Part shown: positions 1 to 7,962 of the stretch, piece by piece
Layout of the letters: each line of letters starts with the position of its first letter
Position numbering within the stretch: position 1 is the stretch's first letter
Assembly (NCBI GenBank): GCA_900637135.1
Contig: LR134353.1
Coordinates: 186,001 to 250,000, forward strand
Direction of reading: 5' to 3'
Length of the DNA stretch: 64,000 nucleotides
From: Mycolicibacterium flavescens
Lineage (GTDB): Bacteria > Actinomycetota > Actinomycetes > Mycobacteriales > Mycobacteriaceae
Position numbers and translations under genes: made by a program
The notes under the pieces: model-generated
Database searches by the model: none
Seen by the model: the letters and a program-made list of their open reading frames with translations, nothing else
What the model was told of the DNA's origin: nothing

Positions 1-602
1 TCTTCGGTGCGGGTCCGGTCGGCCTGTACGCCGCGAAATCGGCATGGCTGATGGGCGCGGGCCGGGTGATCGTCATCGACCACCTCGAGTACCGGTTGGA
101 GAAGGCTCGCACGTTCGCCCATGCCGAAACCCTCAACTTCGCCGAATACGACGACATCGTCGTGGAGATGAAGAAGACCACCGGTTATCTCGGCGCCGAC
201 GTGGCGATCGATGCCGTGGGCGCCGAGGCCGACGGCAACCTGCTGCAGCACGTCACGGGCGCCAAGCTCAAAATGCAGGGCGGTTCGCCCGTCGCGCTGA
301 ACTGGGCGATCGACGCGGTGCGCAAAGGCGGCACGATTTCGGTGATGGGCGCCTACGGACCGATCTTCTCCGCGGTCAAGTTCGGCGACGCGTTGAACAA
401 GGGACTGACGCTGCGGATGAACCAGTGCCCCGTCAAACGCCAGTGGCCCAGGCTGTTCTCGCATATCCAGAACGGCTATCTCAAACCCAATGACATTGTC
501 ACCCACCGCATTCCGCTCGAGCACATCGCCGAGGGGTATCACATCTTCTCCGCCAAGCTCGACGACTGCATCAAACCGATCATCGTGGCGAACGCCGCCT
601 GA
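1..602 (+). CDS. Zinc-dependent alcohol dehydrogenase, C-terminal part (5' end outside window)
   Basis: The frame is open from base 3, so the gene begins before the window; about 199 residues are visible. The first visible residues, GAGPVGLYAAKSAWLMGAG, are the glycine-rich NAD(P)-binding turn of medium-chain alcohol dehydrogenases. They are followed by an acidic residue at the end of the second Rossmann strand (VIVIDH) and the family motif AIDAVGAEA. The C-terminal half resembles the formaldehyde-dehydrogenase-like branch of zinc enzymes, which oxidise alcohols with NAD in the cytoplasm. The catalytic zinc ligands lie in the missing N-terminal half, so the substrate cannot be judged. It is followed 11 bases later by a small gene with a good ribosome binding site, probably in the same transcript. 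Confidence 0.85.
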   Translation, partial: FGAGPVGLYAAKSAWLMGAGRVIVIDHLEYRLEKARTFAHAETLNFAEYDDIVVEMKKTTGYLGADVAIDAVGAEADGNLLQHVTGAKLKMQGGSPVALNWAIDAVRKGGTISVMGAYGPIFSAVKFGDALNKGLTLRMNQCPVKRQWPRLFSHIQNGYLKPNDIVTHRIPLEHIAEGYHIFSAKLDDCIKPIIVANAA

Positions 603-613
603 GGGGAATCATC

Positions 614-1177
614 ATGACCTACACCGCCGACCGTCCGCCCGTTCCGACGTCCGAAGACCTGCGTGCCCGCATCCCGGGGTGGGGCGCCGACCTCGACCCG
701 GCCGACCGGCCCTCGGTGCCCAAGCTGAAGGCGGTCGAGACCGGTGCGCACTGGGACTTCCCCGACCGCCAACCCGAGAAGTGGCCTCGGGAGAGGTCCA
801 TCGAACACAAGTTCCTGACACCGGTTTTCGGTACGTCGACGCCACCGAGGGGGCTCTCGGGTGCGATCCGGCGCTACTCGTATCGCACGTACAGCGAGGG
901 CCGTGCCGCGCACTGGCTGCTGCTGATCCTCGCCGACCGCGTCGACGCCGTAGAACACCACGTGCAGTCGCTGCTCAGCCTTCGCCCGGACAACCCCGTC
1001 ACCCAGACCGGAGTCAAGACCGAGCTGACGCACAACGGCCTGGCCGCGCGCGCGAAAAGTAAACGTGCGGACGTCAATCACATGTGGCTCGACCCGCTGA
1101 TCGTCGGTGGCCCATGGGTGGCGACCGCGGGGGTCGGGCTGCTCGCGGTGCGCCGGTTGCGCCGCAACCGGCGCTAA
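614..1177 (+). CDS. Conserved hypothetical protein with C-terminal membrane segment
   Basis: This is a 187-residue protein I do not recognise by family. The start ATG follows a GAGGGGA ribosome binding site by 6-7 bases and lies 11 bases after the dehydrogenase stop, which suggests an operon. Most of the protein is hydrophilic with proline-rich N-terminal sequence. Residues about 160-180 (LIVGGPWVATAGVGLLAVRR) look like one transmembrane helix followed by a positively charged tail. This could be a tail-anchored inner-membrane protein. Its stop codon overlaps the stop of the convergent gene at 1174. The function is unknown, and the only clue is its partnership with the dehydrogenase. Confidence 0.7.
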   Translation: MTYTADRPPVPTSEDLRARIPGWGADLDPADRPSVPKLKAVETGAHWDFPDRQPEKWPRERSIEHKFLTPVFGTSTPPRGLSGAIRRYSYRTYSEGRAAHWLLLILADRVDAVEHHVQSLLSLRPDNPVTQTGVKTELTHNGLAARAKSKRADVNHMWLDPLIVGGPWVATAGVGLLAVRRLRRNRR

Positions 1178-1506
1178 GGCTGCAGCAGCTCGTCGAGGAC
1201 CTCGATGAGCTGGTCGGGGTGTTCGGGCGTGAACGCCGGACGCCACCGGTTGCCGTCGACGTCCAGGGTGACCAGCGTGGCCTTCAGCGGCCTGCGCACG
1301 TCCAGCGGCAGCCAGCGGCGCAGATCCGAGCTGCCCCAGAACCGGTAGCGGTGTATCCAGTCCAGCGGTGAGGCGGTGTACCCGCGGATGGTCGGCAGCG
1401 GAATGACTTTCGACGTGCCAGAGGGGAAGTGGTACCGGCGCAGCGTGACCGCCTCTCGGTCGACCTGTATCATGCCGTCGTCGTAGAGCTGTTGCGGCAC
1501 ACTCAC
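1174..1506 (-). CDS. Small conserved protein translated with the MBL/Rieske gene (Rv3819-like)
   Basis: This is a 110-residue protein. The GTG start at 1506 overlaps the stop of the upstream MBL/Rieske gene in a GTGA arrangement, so the two are probably translationally coupled. An in-frame reading extends further upstream, but that stretch is antisense-like shadow inside the Rieske gene. The sequence has alternating hydrophobic and charged residues and several tryptophans (WIHRYRFWGSSDLRRWLP) but no motif I recognise. M. tuberculosis has a protein of about the same size (Rv3819) next to its MBL/Rieske protein Rv3818, so the pairing is conserved. A role as an accessory or partner subunit is inference. 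Confidence 0.75.
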   Translation of the reverse strand: MSVPQQLYDDGMIQVDREAVTLRRYHFPSGTSKVIPLPTIRGYTASPLDWIHRYRFWGSSDLRRWLPLDVRRPLKATLVTLDVDGNRWRPAFTPEHPDQLIEVLDELLQP

Positions 1507-3053
1507 TTTCGCTCGCTCCGCAACTCGTGGCCCTTGGTGGTCAGGCATCGGCCGTTCTGCAGATTCCACTGCCATCCGTGCAGATTGCAGGTCAGCGTCG
1601 AACCCTCCACCACGCCGAACTTCGACAGGTCGGCCTTCAGGTGCGGGCAGCGGCGCTGAATCTCCCAGCCGTCCAGCGTGATCGACGCGGAGTCGTCGTG
1701 TGCCTCGGCGAACCAGCCGTCGGCGTACGCGATCCGCTCGTCGGTCAGGCACTTGAAGAACGTGTACAGGTACTCGTTGTATCCGCCGACTCGCCAGGCC
1801 CGAAATCGAGTGGACAGGAAGATGGTGTTGACCCAGTCGGGTTCGTTGTCGCGCAGCACGGTGCGCACCAACTCCGGCGGGATCGCAAAGCCGTAACGGA
1901 ACTTCTCTGCAGAGATCGGTTCACGAACAACGCGTTTCGGAAAGTCGACGACCACGGTCTCGGACCCGAGCCGCAACTCGACGGGGTAGCCGATACCGTC
2001 GCAGATCTGATCACTCTGGATCATGATCGGCTCGAAAGCGGTGCGTAGCGGCTCCAGTAGCGACTCGCCCGCCGCGTCGGCCCAGCTCGCCTTCTCCGCG
2101 GCCAGCACCGGCGCCATCCGCTCGGCGTAGTCGGCGATGTAGTCGGCCTTGCCGGTGGTGAAGATCGACTCCACCTCGTCGTCGGGCAGCGGGTGGTTCA
2201 GTGAATCCAGTTGCGAGCCGGTGAAAGTGGCCGTCGAACCCGGAATCAGCAACAGCCCGCCGTCATGGCCGTGTGTGCGCATCTGCTCCAGAAAAACCAT
2301 CTGGTCGGGGAAGATGTTGGCCGGGTCGTCGTGGTCGTCGTTGAGGTCGCGCAGGTCCGGATCGAGGAAGCACGGCGGGCCTGCCGACGGGATGACCCAG
2401 GTGGCGCCGACCTGTGCGATGTACTGGCGGCAGCGGTCCATCTGGCGCTGGCGCTTCTGGATGCCGAACGCCTCCTTGGCGCGCACGGGCATGTCGTAGA
2501 CCATCGGGTACCAGATGGCGCCGGAGTACTGGAGCATGTGCACGTCGACGTGGCCGAAGTCGGCGTGCACGACGTCGAGGTCGACCGGGCGTGCGTCGTT
2601 CATGTTGAACGCCACGGTTTGACCGTCGTCGACGACGAGTCCCGAGTCGCCGATCGGGCCGTCGGCGGGGGCTCGCAGCGCGATGATCATCACAGCGAGG
2701 TCGCCCTTGGGGCCGGACACGGTGTGGCGCACCGAGTCGACGGTCTCGAAGAACCGGTGAAAGCCGAGCTTCTCGAGTTCGCGCCGCAGGTCGGGCACCG
2801 GATAGTCCGGCAGCAGCACGACGGCGTCCTTGTTGACGTGCTCGCGCAGTAGTTTGGGGTCGAAGTGGTCGCGGTGCAGGTGCGAGACGTACAGGTAGTC
2901 GCAGTCGCCGAGCGCTTCCCAGTTCAGGTCGCTGTTGTCGGGGAACGGGAACCACGACGCGAAGTAGGCAGGGTTCACCCAGGGGTCACACAGGATGCTC
3001 CCGGCCGCTGTGTCGATGCGGAAACCCGCGTGGCCGATGCTGGTGACCTGCAC
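1503..3053 (-). CDS. Metallo-beta-lactamase-fold / C-terminal Rieske [2Fe-2S] protein (Rv3818-like)
   Basis: This is a 516-residue protein, the same length as M. tuberculosis Rv3818. I chose the GTG at 3053 because an AGGAAGG ribosome binding site lies 6 bases upstream and the family-typical TSIGHAGF begins at residue 4; the longer open frame is shadow. Residues 58-63 (HLHRDH) are the metal-binding HxHxDH signature of the metallo-beta-lactamase fold, here closest to UlaG/CMAH-like members. At the C-terminus C469-P-H471 and C489-x-x-H492 form a complete Rieske 2Fe-2S site. The protein is probably a cytoplasmic iron-sulfur hydrolase or hydroxylase. The substrate is unknown, and the domain order is opposite to that of CMP-Neu5Ac hydroxylase. 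It is co-translated with the small downstream gene. Confidence 0.88.
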   Translation of the reverse strand: MQVTSIGHAGFRIDTAAGSILCDPWVNPAYFASWFPFPDNSDLNWEALGDCDYLYVSHLHRDHFDPKLLREHVNKDAVVLLPDYPVPDLRRELEKLGFHRFFETVDSVRHTVSGPKGDLAVMIIALRAPADGPIGDSGLVVDDGQTVAFNMNDARPVDLDVVHADFGHVDVHMLQYSGAIWYPMVYDMPVRAKEAFGIQKRQRQMDRCRQYIAQVGATWVIPSAGPPCFLDPDLRDLNDDHDDPANIFPDQMVFLEQMRTHGHDGGLLLIPGSTATFTGSQLDSLNHPLPDDEVESIFTTGKADYIADYAERMAPVLAAEKASWADAAGESLLEPLRTAFEPIMIQSDQICDGIGYPVELRLGSETVVVDFPKRVVREPISAEKFRYGFAIPPELVRTVLRDNEPDWVNTIFLSTRFRAWRVGGYNEYLYTFFKCLTDERIAYADGWFAEAHDDSASITLDGWEIQRRCPHLKADLSKFGVVEGSTLTCNLHGWQWNLQNGRCLTTKGHELRSERK

Positions 3054-3091
3054 AAATACCCTTCCTGCGAATGTGGATGTCTGCCGCGAGT

Positions 3092-3787
3092 CTAGCCCGC
3101 CGCAGGCTCGTCCCCATCCCACGCGCGGCGGTAGTAGGCGACACGGTCCACGTCGGCGGCAACGCCGTACGCGTCGAGAAGGAGCTCCTGGAAACCGCCC
3201 GGGCCTTCGGTCGGGAAGTTCCAGTCCAGCGACATGGTCGCGATGCCCAGATCGGCCCACCGGTCGGCGACGCCGAGATCGCCGAGGTCGACGTGCCCGC
3301 TGAACGCACCTTCGTCATCGAGCAGCGTATTCGGTGAGCAGGCGTCGCCGTGGCAGACCACCAGGCGGTCGGCCGGCGGGGCGCCGGCGGGCACCCAGGA
3401 CGGGCGGGCGAACGGACAGTCGGCGACGGGCAGCGCGTCGTGCAGCCGGCGCAGCCCGGTACCGATCGCACGTGCCGCGATATCCGGACGGTCGGCCCAG
3501 CGCGGATCGACCGCCGAATACCCGGGCAGTCGCGCGGTGTGTAACCACCCCGGACCGGCCGCCAGAACCTCCGGAACCGGTGTGTAGCGCCGCGCCCAGC
3601 GCAGCCGCGGCACCTCGGCGGCCAACAGGTGCGCGGCACCCGGTGGGTACACCTTCACAAATTCACCACCGGTGACCTCGAACGTCACCCCACCCAGCTC
3701 GTTGCGCCACACGGCGCGCACCGGCCGTCCGGCCGCGATCCGGGTGACGACGCCCGGTGTCGGCACGGGTTCGGTCGGCAAGGTCAC
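3092..3787 (-). CDS. Aminoglycoside-phosphotransferase-like kinase (Rv3817-like)
   Basis: This is a 231-residue protein of the APH/choline-kinase fold. The kinase motif HGDACSPNTLL (Brenner motif HxDxxxxN) and the downstream metal-binding VDLGDLG are both intact, so ATP-dependent phosphotransfer is plausible. The natural substrate is unknown. Proximity to antibiotic resistance enzymes is by fold only, and mycobacterial homologues sit in this housekeeping context. The GTG at 3787 is chosen because upstream sequence in the same frame runs antisense through the acyltransferase gene. There is no ribosome binding site, and the start lies only 18 bases from the divergent acyltransferase start, which points to a leaderless transcript. 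Confidence 0.8.
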   Translation of the reverse strand: MTLPTEPVPTPGVVTRIAAGRPVRAVWRNELGGVTFEVTGGEFVKVYPPGAAHLLAAEVPRLRWARRYTPVPEVLAAGPGWLHTARLPGYSAVDPRWADRPDIAARAIGTGLRRLHDALPVADCPFARPSWVPAGAPPADRLVVCHGDACSPNTLLDDEGAFSGHVDLGDLGVADRWADLGIATMSLDWNFPTEGPGGFQELLLDAYGVAADVDRVAYYRRAWDGDEPAAG

Positions 3788-3793
3788 GCGACT

Positions 3794-3799
3794 AGGCTG
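3794..3799 (+). promoter_or_regulatory. -10 element (TAGGCT) for leaderless acyltransferase transcript
   Basis: TAGGCT fits the mycobacterial TANNNT -10 consensus and ends 6 bases before the GTG start at 3806. No Shine-Dalgarno sequence is present. Transcription would therefore begin at or beside the first codon. No convincing -35 is visible. Confidence 0.55.
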
Positions 3800-3805
3800 C
3801 CTGAT

Positions 3806-4582
3806 GTGGAACCCGTATACGGCACCGTCATTCAGCTGGCGCGGCTGATCTGGCGCGTGCAGGGACTCAAATTCACCGTCACCGGTGTGGAGAAACTGCC
3901 GAGAACCGGCGGCGCGGTCATCGCCATCAACCACACGAGCTACTTCGACTTCACCTTTGCGGGGCTGCCCGCCTACCGGCAGGGCATGGGGCGCAAGGTG
4001 CGGTTCATGGCGAAGAAAGAGGTCTTCGACCACAAGATCTCGGGCCCGGTCATGCGCAGTCTGCGCCATATCGAGGTGGACCGTGACAGCGGCGCCGAGT
4101 CGTTCGAGCAGGCCTGTCAGAGGCTCAAGGAGGGCGAGTTCGTCGGCGTCTATCCCGAGGCCACGATCAGCCGCAGCTTCGAGATCAAGCAGTTCAAGTC
4201 CGGCGCCGCGCGCATGGCGATCGCGGCGGGCGTGCCGATCGTTCCGCACATCGTGTGGGGTGCGCAGCGCATCTGGACCAAGGGCCACCCGAAGAAGATG
4301 TGGCGCCCCAAGGTGCCTATCACCGTGGCCGTCGGCGAACCGATCGAGCCGACGTTGCCCGCGGCGGACCTGACGGCCCTGCTGCACTCCCGGATGCAGC
4401 ACCTGCTCGAGCAAGTCCAAGACGGCTACGGCCCGCACCCCGCCGGCGAGTTCTGGGTGCCGCACCGGTTGGGCGGGGGTGCGCCGACGCTCGCCGAGGC
4501 CGACCTGATGGACGCGGAGGAGGCCGCAGAGAAGGCCGCCAGGCGTGCCCAGCGTCCCGACCCCAGCGGAGCAACCGGGTAG
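3806..4582 (+). CDS. 1-acylglycerol-3-phosphate acyltransferase-like protein (PlsC family), copy 1
   Basis: This is a 258-residue PlsC-family acyltransferase. NHTSYFDF carries the catalytic HX4D motif (about residues 47-53). YPEATISRS replaces the usual FPEGTRS substrate-binding block, and VPIVP is the fourth conserved block. The family transfers acyl chains from acyl-CoA to lysophosphatidate or other glycerolipids at the inner membrane. The GTG at 3806 is preferred because it gives the family-typical N-terminus and a leaderless promoter. It is followed 5 bases later by a closely similar paralogue. M. tuberculosis has a comparable cluster (Rv3816c-Rv3814c). The exact acceptor lipid cannot be read from the sequence. 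Confidence 0.87.
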   Translation: MEPVYGTVIQLARLIWRVQGLKFTVTGVEKLPRTGGAVIAINHTSYFDFTFAGLPAYRQGMGRKVRFMAKKEVFDHKISGPVMRSLRHIEVDRDSGAESFEQACQRLKEGEFVGVYPEATISRSFEIKQFKSGAARMAIAAGVPIVPHIVWGAQRIWTKGHPKKMWRPKVPITVAVGEPIEPTLPAADLTALLHSRMQHLLEQVQDGYGPHPAGEFWVPHRLGGGAPTLAEADLMDAEEAAEKAARRAQRPDPSGATG

Positions 4583-4587
4583 CCGCC

Positions 4588-5349
4588 ATGGAGCCGGTCT
4601 TCTACACGCTCGAGGTTCTGGTCAAGGCGGCGGTCAGGATCAATGGCTACAAGATCAGCTACCGGGGCTTGGAGAACATCCCCGCCAGCGGCGGTGCGGT
4701 GATCGCGATCAACCACACGAGCTACGTCGACTGGTTGCCCGCCGCGCTTGCGGTGCACTATCGCAAGCGGCGCCTGCGGTTCATGATCAAAGAAGAGATG
4801 CAGGACGTGAAGGTGGTCAACTTCCTGATCCGCCGCACCGGCACGATTCCGGTGGATCGCCGCGCCGGTGCGGGCGCCTACGCCGTCGCGGTGGAACGCC
4901 TGCGCGCCGGTGAGCTCGTCGGCGTCTACCCGGAGGCCACCATCAGCCGAAGCTTCGAGCTCAAGGACTTCAAGACCGGCGCGGCCCGCATGGCCCTCGA
5001 CGCCGATGTGCCGATCGTTCCGCTCATCGTCTGGGGTTCGCAGCGGCTGTGGACCAAGGACCATCCCCGTCGTCTGCGGCGCAACAGGATTCCGATCACG
5101 GTGCAGGTGGGTAACCCCCTACGGGCCGGCGAGACGATGGAGCAGACATTGCAGGAATTGCGTTCGGCGATGACCGAAATGTTGCACGAGGCGCAGCGCG
5201 ACTATCCGCACCCGGAAGGGGCGTACTGGGTGCCGCGCCGACTCGGCGGCTCCGCACCCACCCTGGACGAGGCGAAGGCTCTCGATGAGGCCGAACTGGC
5301 CGAGCGTGCCCGCAAGCGTGCCCTGCGCGAAGCCAAGAGTCATCGGTGA
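4588..5349 (+). CDS. 1-acylglycerol-3-phosphate acyltransferase-like protein (PlsC family), copy 2
   Basis: This is a 253-residue paralogue of the preceding gene. It retains NHTSYVDW (HX4D), the same variant YPEATISRS block and VPIVPLIVWG. ATG at 4588 lies 5 bases after the preceding stop, so the two are one transcript. The copies differ mainly between the two catalytic blocks (a shorter, basic KRRLRFMIKEEMQDVKVVNF region here) and in their lysine/arginine-rich C-termini. Two adjacent copies suggest sequential acylations or different acyl-chain preferences, which is inference. The HAD hydrolase gene follows 43 bases downstream. Confidence 0.87.
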   Translation: MEPVFYTLEVLVKAAVRINGYKISYRGLENIPASGGAVIAINHTSYVDWLPAALAVHYRKRRLRFMIKEEMQDVKVVNFLIRRTGTIPVDRRAGAGAYAVAVERLRAGELVGVYPEATISRSFELKDFKTGAARMALDADVPIVPLIVWGSQRLWTKDHPRRLRRNRIPITVQVGNPLRAGETMEQTLQELRSAMTEMLHEAQRDYPHPEGAYWVPRRLGGSAPTLDEAKALDEAELAERARKRALREAKSHR

Positions 5350-5392
5350 GCCCGGACACCGGCGAACGCGGATTCCCGCGGCGGTCCCGGCT

Positions 5393-6208
5393 ATGAACCG
5401 GCCCTTGCTGATCGCCTCCGACGTCGACGGGACGCTGCTCGACGACGACGAAAAGGTCTCGACGCGCACCAGGGCAGCGGTCACCGCCGCGGTGGAGTCG
5501 GGCACCGAGTTCCTGATCGCCACGGGACGGCCGCCGCGGTGGGTGCAACCGGTCGTCGACGCGTTGGGTTTCGCCCCGATGGCGGTGTGCGCCAACGGTG
5601 CTGTGCTCTACGACCCGGCCACCGACCGCATCGTGTCCGCGCGCACGCTGACCACCGACGTGCTCGGTGAGCTCGCCGACATCGCGACCAAAGTGATCCC
5701 GCGGGCGGGCCTGGCCGTCGAGCGGGTGGGCAACAGCGCCCACGACGCCGCGACCCCGCAATTCGTCAGCTCACCCGGGTACGAACACGCATGGCTCAAT
5801 CCGGACAACACCGAGGTGTCGTTCGAAGACCTGCTCAGCGCACCCGCGATCAAACTGCTCGTCAGGAAGGCGGGCGCGCGCAGCTCGGACATGGCGGCCG
5901 AGCTCGCCGATCACGTAGGGCACATTGCCGATATCACGTACTCGACCAACAACGGCCTGATCGAGATCATGCCGGCCGGCATCAGCAAGGCCACCGGGGT
6001 CGCCGAGGTGGCCGAACCGCTGGGCATCACCGCCGATGAGATCGTCACATTCGGCGACATGCCCAACGACGTGCCGATGCTGCAATGGGCCGGCCTGGGG
6101 GTCGCCATGGGGCACGCCCATCCGGCCGCGCTGGCCGCGGCCGACGAGGTCACCTCGACCAACAACGACGACGGCGTCGCGCGTGTGCTCGAGCGGTGGT
6201 GGGCGTAG
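5393..6208 (+). CDS. HAD-superfamily hydrolase, Cof/IIB type (Rv3813c-like)
   Basis: This is a 271-residue protein. The N-terminal DVDGTLLDDD holds the nucleophilic and acid/base aspartates of HAD motif I. A conserved lysine region follows mid-protein (KATGVAEVAEPLG), and GDMPNDVPML is motif IV, which binds magnesium. The C2-type cap between them marks the Cof subfamily, typically phosphatases of sugar phosphates or similar small metabolites in the cytoplasm. ATG at 5393 is chosen because the nucleophile motif then begins near residue 9; the longer open frame runs back into the acyltransferase. There is no clear ribosome binding site. It is convergent with the amidase gene, with 3 bases between the stops. 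Confidence 0.88.
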   Translation: MNRPLLIASDVDGTLLDDDEKVSTRTRAAVTAAVESGTEFLIATGRPPRWVQPVVDALGFAPMAVCANGAVLYDPATDRIVSARTLTTDVLGELADIATKVIPRAGLAVERVGNSAHDAATPQFVSSPGYEHAWLNPDNTEVSFEDLLSAPAIKLLVRKAGARSSDMAAELADHVGHIADITYSTNNGLIEIMPAGISKATGVAEVAEPLGITADEIVTFGDMPNDVPMLQWAGLGVAMGHAHPAALAAADEVTSTNNDDGVARVLERWWA

Positions 6209-6211
6209 GCC

Positions 6212-7831
6212 TCAGGTGCTGATCGGCGGGGTGAATCGCTCGAGTTGCACGGGCGGGGTGTCGAAGTCAGGCTTCGGCAGTTCCACGGGGATACCGTCGA
6301 AAACGCGTGTCACCGTGCCCTTCTCGCGGTCGAAGTTCAGTGTGCCGTGCTGGAAGTTCTGCACGATCCACAGCGGCTCCTGGATCTCGCCGCTGGTGGG
6401 CAGTCCGAGCGCACCGCGTTCGAAACCCAGTGTCCCCCAAGCTTTGTAGATCTCACCGGTGACCGGTTCGGCGCCGCTCACCGGTGACCAGTAGATCGCG
6501 CCGCGTTCGAACGTCACGTAACGGGCGCCATCCTGGCCCGAGGCCTCCAGCGACGTCGGCCTGCCCAGCGGGCTCTTCATCCCCCCCATCGCTTCCCACT
6601 TCGCGAATATCGCGCCTCCGCGCAGTGATTCGGCCAGGTCGTCGGGTCCCGGCGGTTGGTTGAAGCGCGCGGCGATGTCGCGGATGTGGTCCATCAGCGC
6701 GTATGCCGCGTTACCGGGGCACTCCGTTGCGCCGACGTCGCGGTGGGTGAAGATCGCGGGCAGCCGCGGTGTCGCCCCGGTCGGGAACTTCGAGAACGAC
6801 CCGCCGCCTGAGGCCAGCACCACCGCGCCGCGGGGGTCGACGTGGTCGAGGCCGAGCCGCCATCCCAGTAGCCGGGCCGTGGTGCGCAGCTGAATCGGCG
6901 TCGGTGGCACCACTTCGAAGTTGCCCATCATCGCGACACCCCAGGTGTCGTGGTTGAACCCGCCGGTGTGGGCGCCCTCGACGGGTCTGGTGATACCGCC
7001 CGCGCGCCCCTCGAAGACCTGTCCGAACTTGTCGACCAGTGCGTTGTAGGCAATGTCGCACCAGCCCAGTGTGCGGGTGTGGTACTCGTAGATCGATCGG
7101 ATGATGCCTGCCGAGTCCTGCGGGGCGTACTCGTTGCTGCCTGCGGTGTGGTGCACCACCCCCGCCCGAACTCCGGAGTCCAACCGGGGGTCTCCGCACC
7201 GCATGGATTCGTCGGCGCCCCACTGCGCGCGGTTGATGATGTTGGGCGGCACTCCGGGCGCGCTCACCGCCGACGGCGGAGGCAGCGTGTCGACCGGCGG
7301 CGCCTCCGGCGGGCTGATCAGCACCGCGTTGAGGTTCTGCCCGAAGGAATGTTCGGTGTTGGCCGGGACGTAGCCCAGTTCCTGGGCGGACTGGGGCGCC
7401 GCTTCCGGAATCTTGGGTGCGTCGGGCGGACGGGTCACTGCGATCTGCACCGTGGTGGTGCGGCCCACGAACACGGGTTCGGTGCCTGCCGGTCCCGCCG
7501 ACGGAGTGTCCGGGCCGACACCTTCGAGGGGTTCCGCTTCGTACCAGGGCCCCCAGCTGCCGTCGGCCTTCCTGGCGCGCACCCGTGCGGTGGTGCCGGT
7601 GAAGTCCTCAGCGGTCAGCGCCACCAACGAGAATGGCGTGTCCTGGTGGATCTCGCGGATCGTCTCCCCGCCGCCCAGCCCCGTCAGCGGTCGCTGCGCC
7701 AGGTGCAGCGTCTCGGCGATTGCGTCGTCGTCACCGTCGCCGGGCAATCCGAACAACGCCATCGGCAACATCACGACCGTCGCCGCAAGCGCGGTGAACA
7801 GCAGTGACGGCGTGGGACGGCGAGTCGGCAC
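6212..7831 (-). CDS. Secreted peptidoglycan-recognition/amidase protein with LGFP repeats (Rv3811-like)
   Basis: This is a 539-residue exported protein. A signal peptide occupies residues 1-30 (LLFTALAATVVMLPMALFGL). The peptidoglycan-recognition/amidase_2 domain spans about residues 210-390. Its zinc-site motifs are present: VVHHTAGSN, NHDTWGVAMMGN and THRDVGATECPG. The C-terminal 130 residues contain LGFP-type repeats (MKSPLGRPT, ERGALGLPT), which are cell-wall targeting modules in mycolate actinobacteria. It probably cleaves or binds N-acetylmuramoyl-L-alanine bonds in the wall. The GTG at 7831 has no ribosome binding site but has a -10 element 6 bases upstream. It lies 131 bases downstream of erp, separated from it by a strong hairpin. 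Confidence 0.88.
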   Translation of the reverse strand: MPTRRPTPSLLFTALAATVVMLPMALFGLPGDGDDDAIAETLHLAQRPLTGLGGGETIREIHQDTPFSLVALTAEDFTGTTARVRARKADGSWGPWYEAEPLEGVGPDTPSAGPAGTEPVFVGRTTTVQIAVTRPPDAPKIPEAAPQSAQELGYVPANTEHSFGQNLNAVLISPPEAPPVDTLPPPSAVSAPGVPPNIINRAQWGADESMRCGDPRLDSGVRAGVVHHTAGSNEYAPQDSAGIIRSIYEYHTRTLGWCDIAYNALVDKFGQVFEGRAGGITRPVEGAHTGGFNHDTWGVAMMGNFEVVPPTPIQLRTTARLLGWRLGLDHVDPRGAVVLASGGGSFSKFPTGATPRLPAIFTHRDVGATECPGNAAYALMDHIRDIAARFNQPPGPDDLAESLRGGAIFAKWEAMGGMKSPLGRPTSLEASGQDGARYVTFERGAIYWSPVSGAEPVTGEIYKAWGTLGFERGALGLPTSGEIQEPLWIVQNFQHGTLNFDREKGTVTRVFDGIPVELPKPDFDTPPVQLERFTPPIST

Positions 7832-7837
7832 GGACTG

Positions 7838-7843
7838 ATGTTA
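7838..7843 (-). promoter_or_regulatory. -10 element (TAACAT) for leaderless amidase transcript
   Basis: Read on the minus strand, TAACAT is followed by six bases and then the GTG start at 7831. This is the TANNNT-N6-start layout of leaderless mycobacterial promoters, and no ribosome binding site is present. Confidence 0.55.
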
Positions 7844-7900
7844 CGTATGTGCCAGGTGATGCTAGTGGTGCGACACGGTTCGGAGCAGAACTAATCGACG

Positions 7901-7953
7901 CCAGACCGGCACCGGCACCGCAGAGCCGAAGCGGCTTCTGCGGTGCCGTCTGG
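7901..7953 (-). terminator. Strong hairpin downstream of erp
   Basis: An inner stem pairs 7914-7928 with 7932-7947 (GGCACCGCAGA...), with one bulged base and a three-base loop. An outer stem pairs CCAGAC (7901-7906) with GTCTGG (7948-7953). It starts 10 bases beyond the erp stop codon. There is no clear uridine run, as is common for mycobacterial terminators. It probably ends the erp transcript before the separately promoted amidase gene. Confidence 0.65.
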
Positions 7954-7962
7954 TGACAGGTC

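Noticed and set aside
3806..5349. Two acyltransferase genes as a recent duplication or assembly artefact
   Set aside because: The proteins differ throughout, including length and C-terminus, so the copies are old paralogues. M. tuberculosis has a similar cluster.
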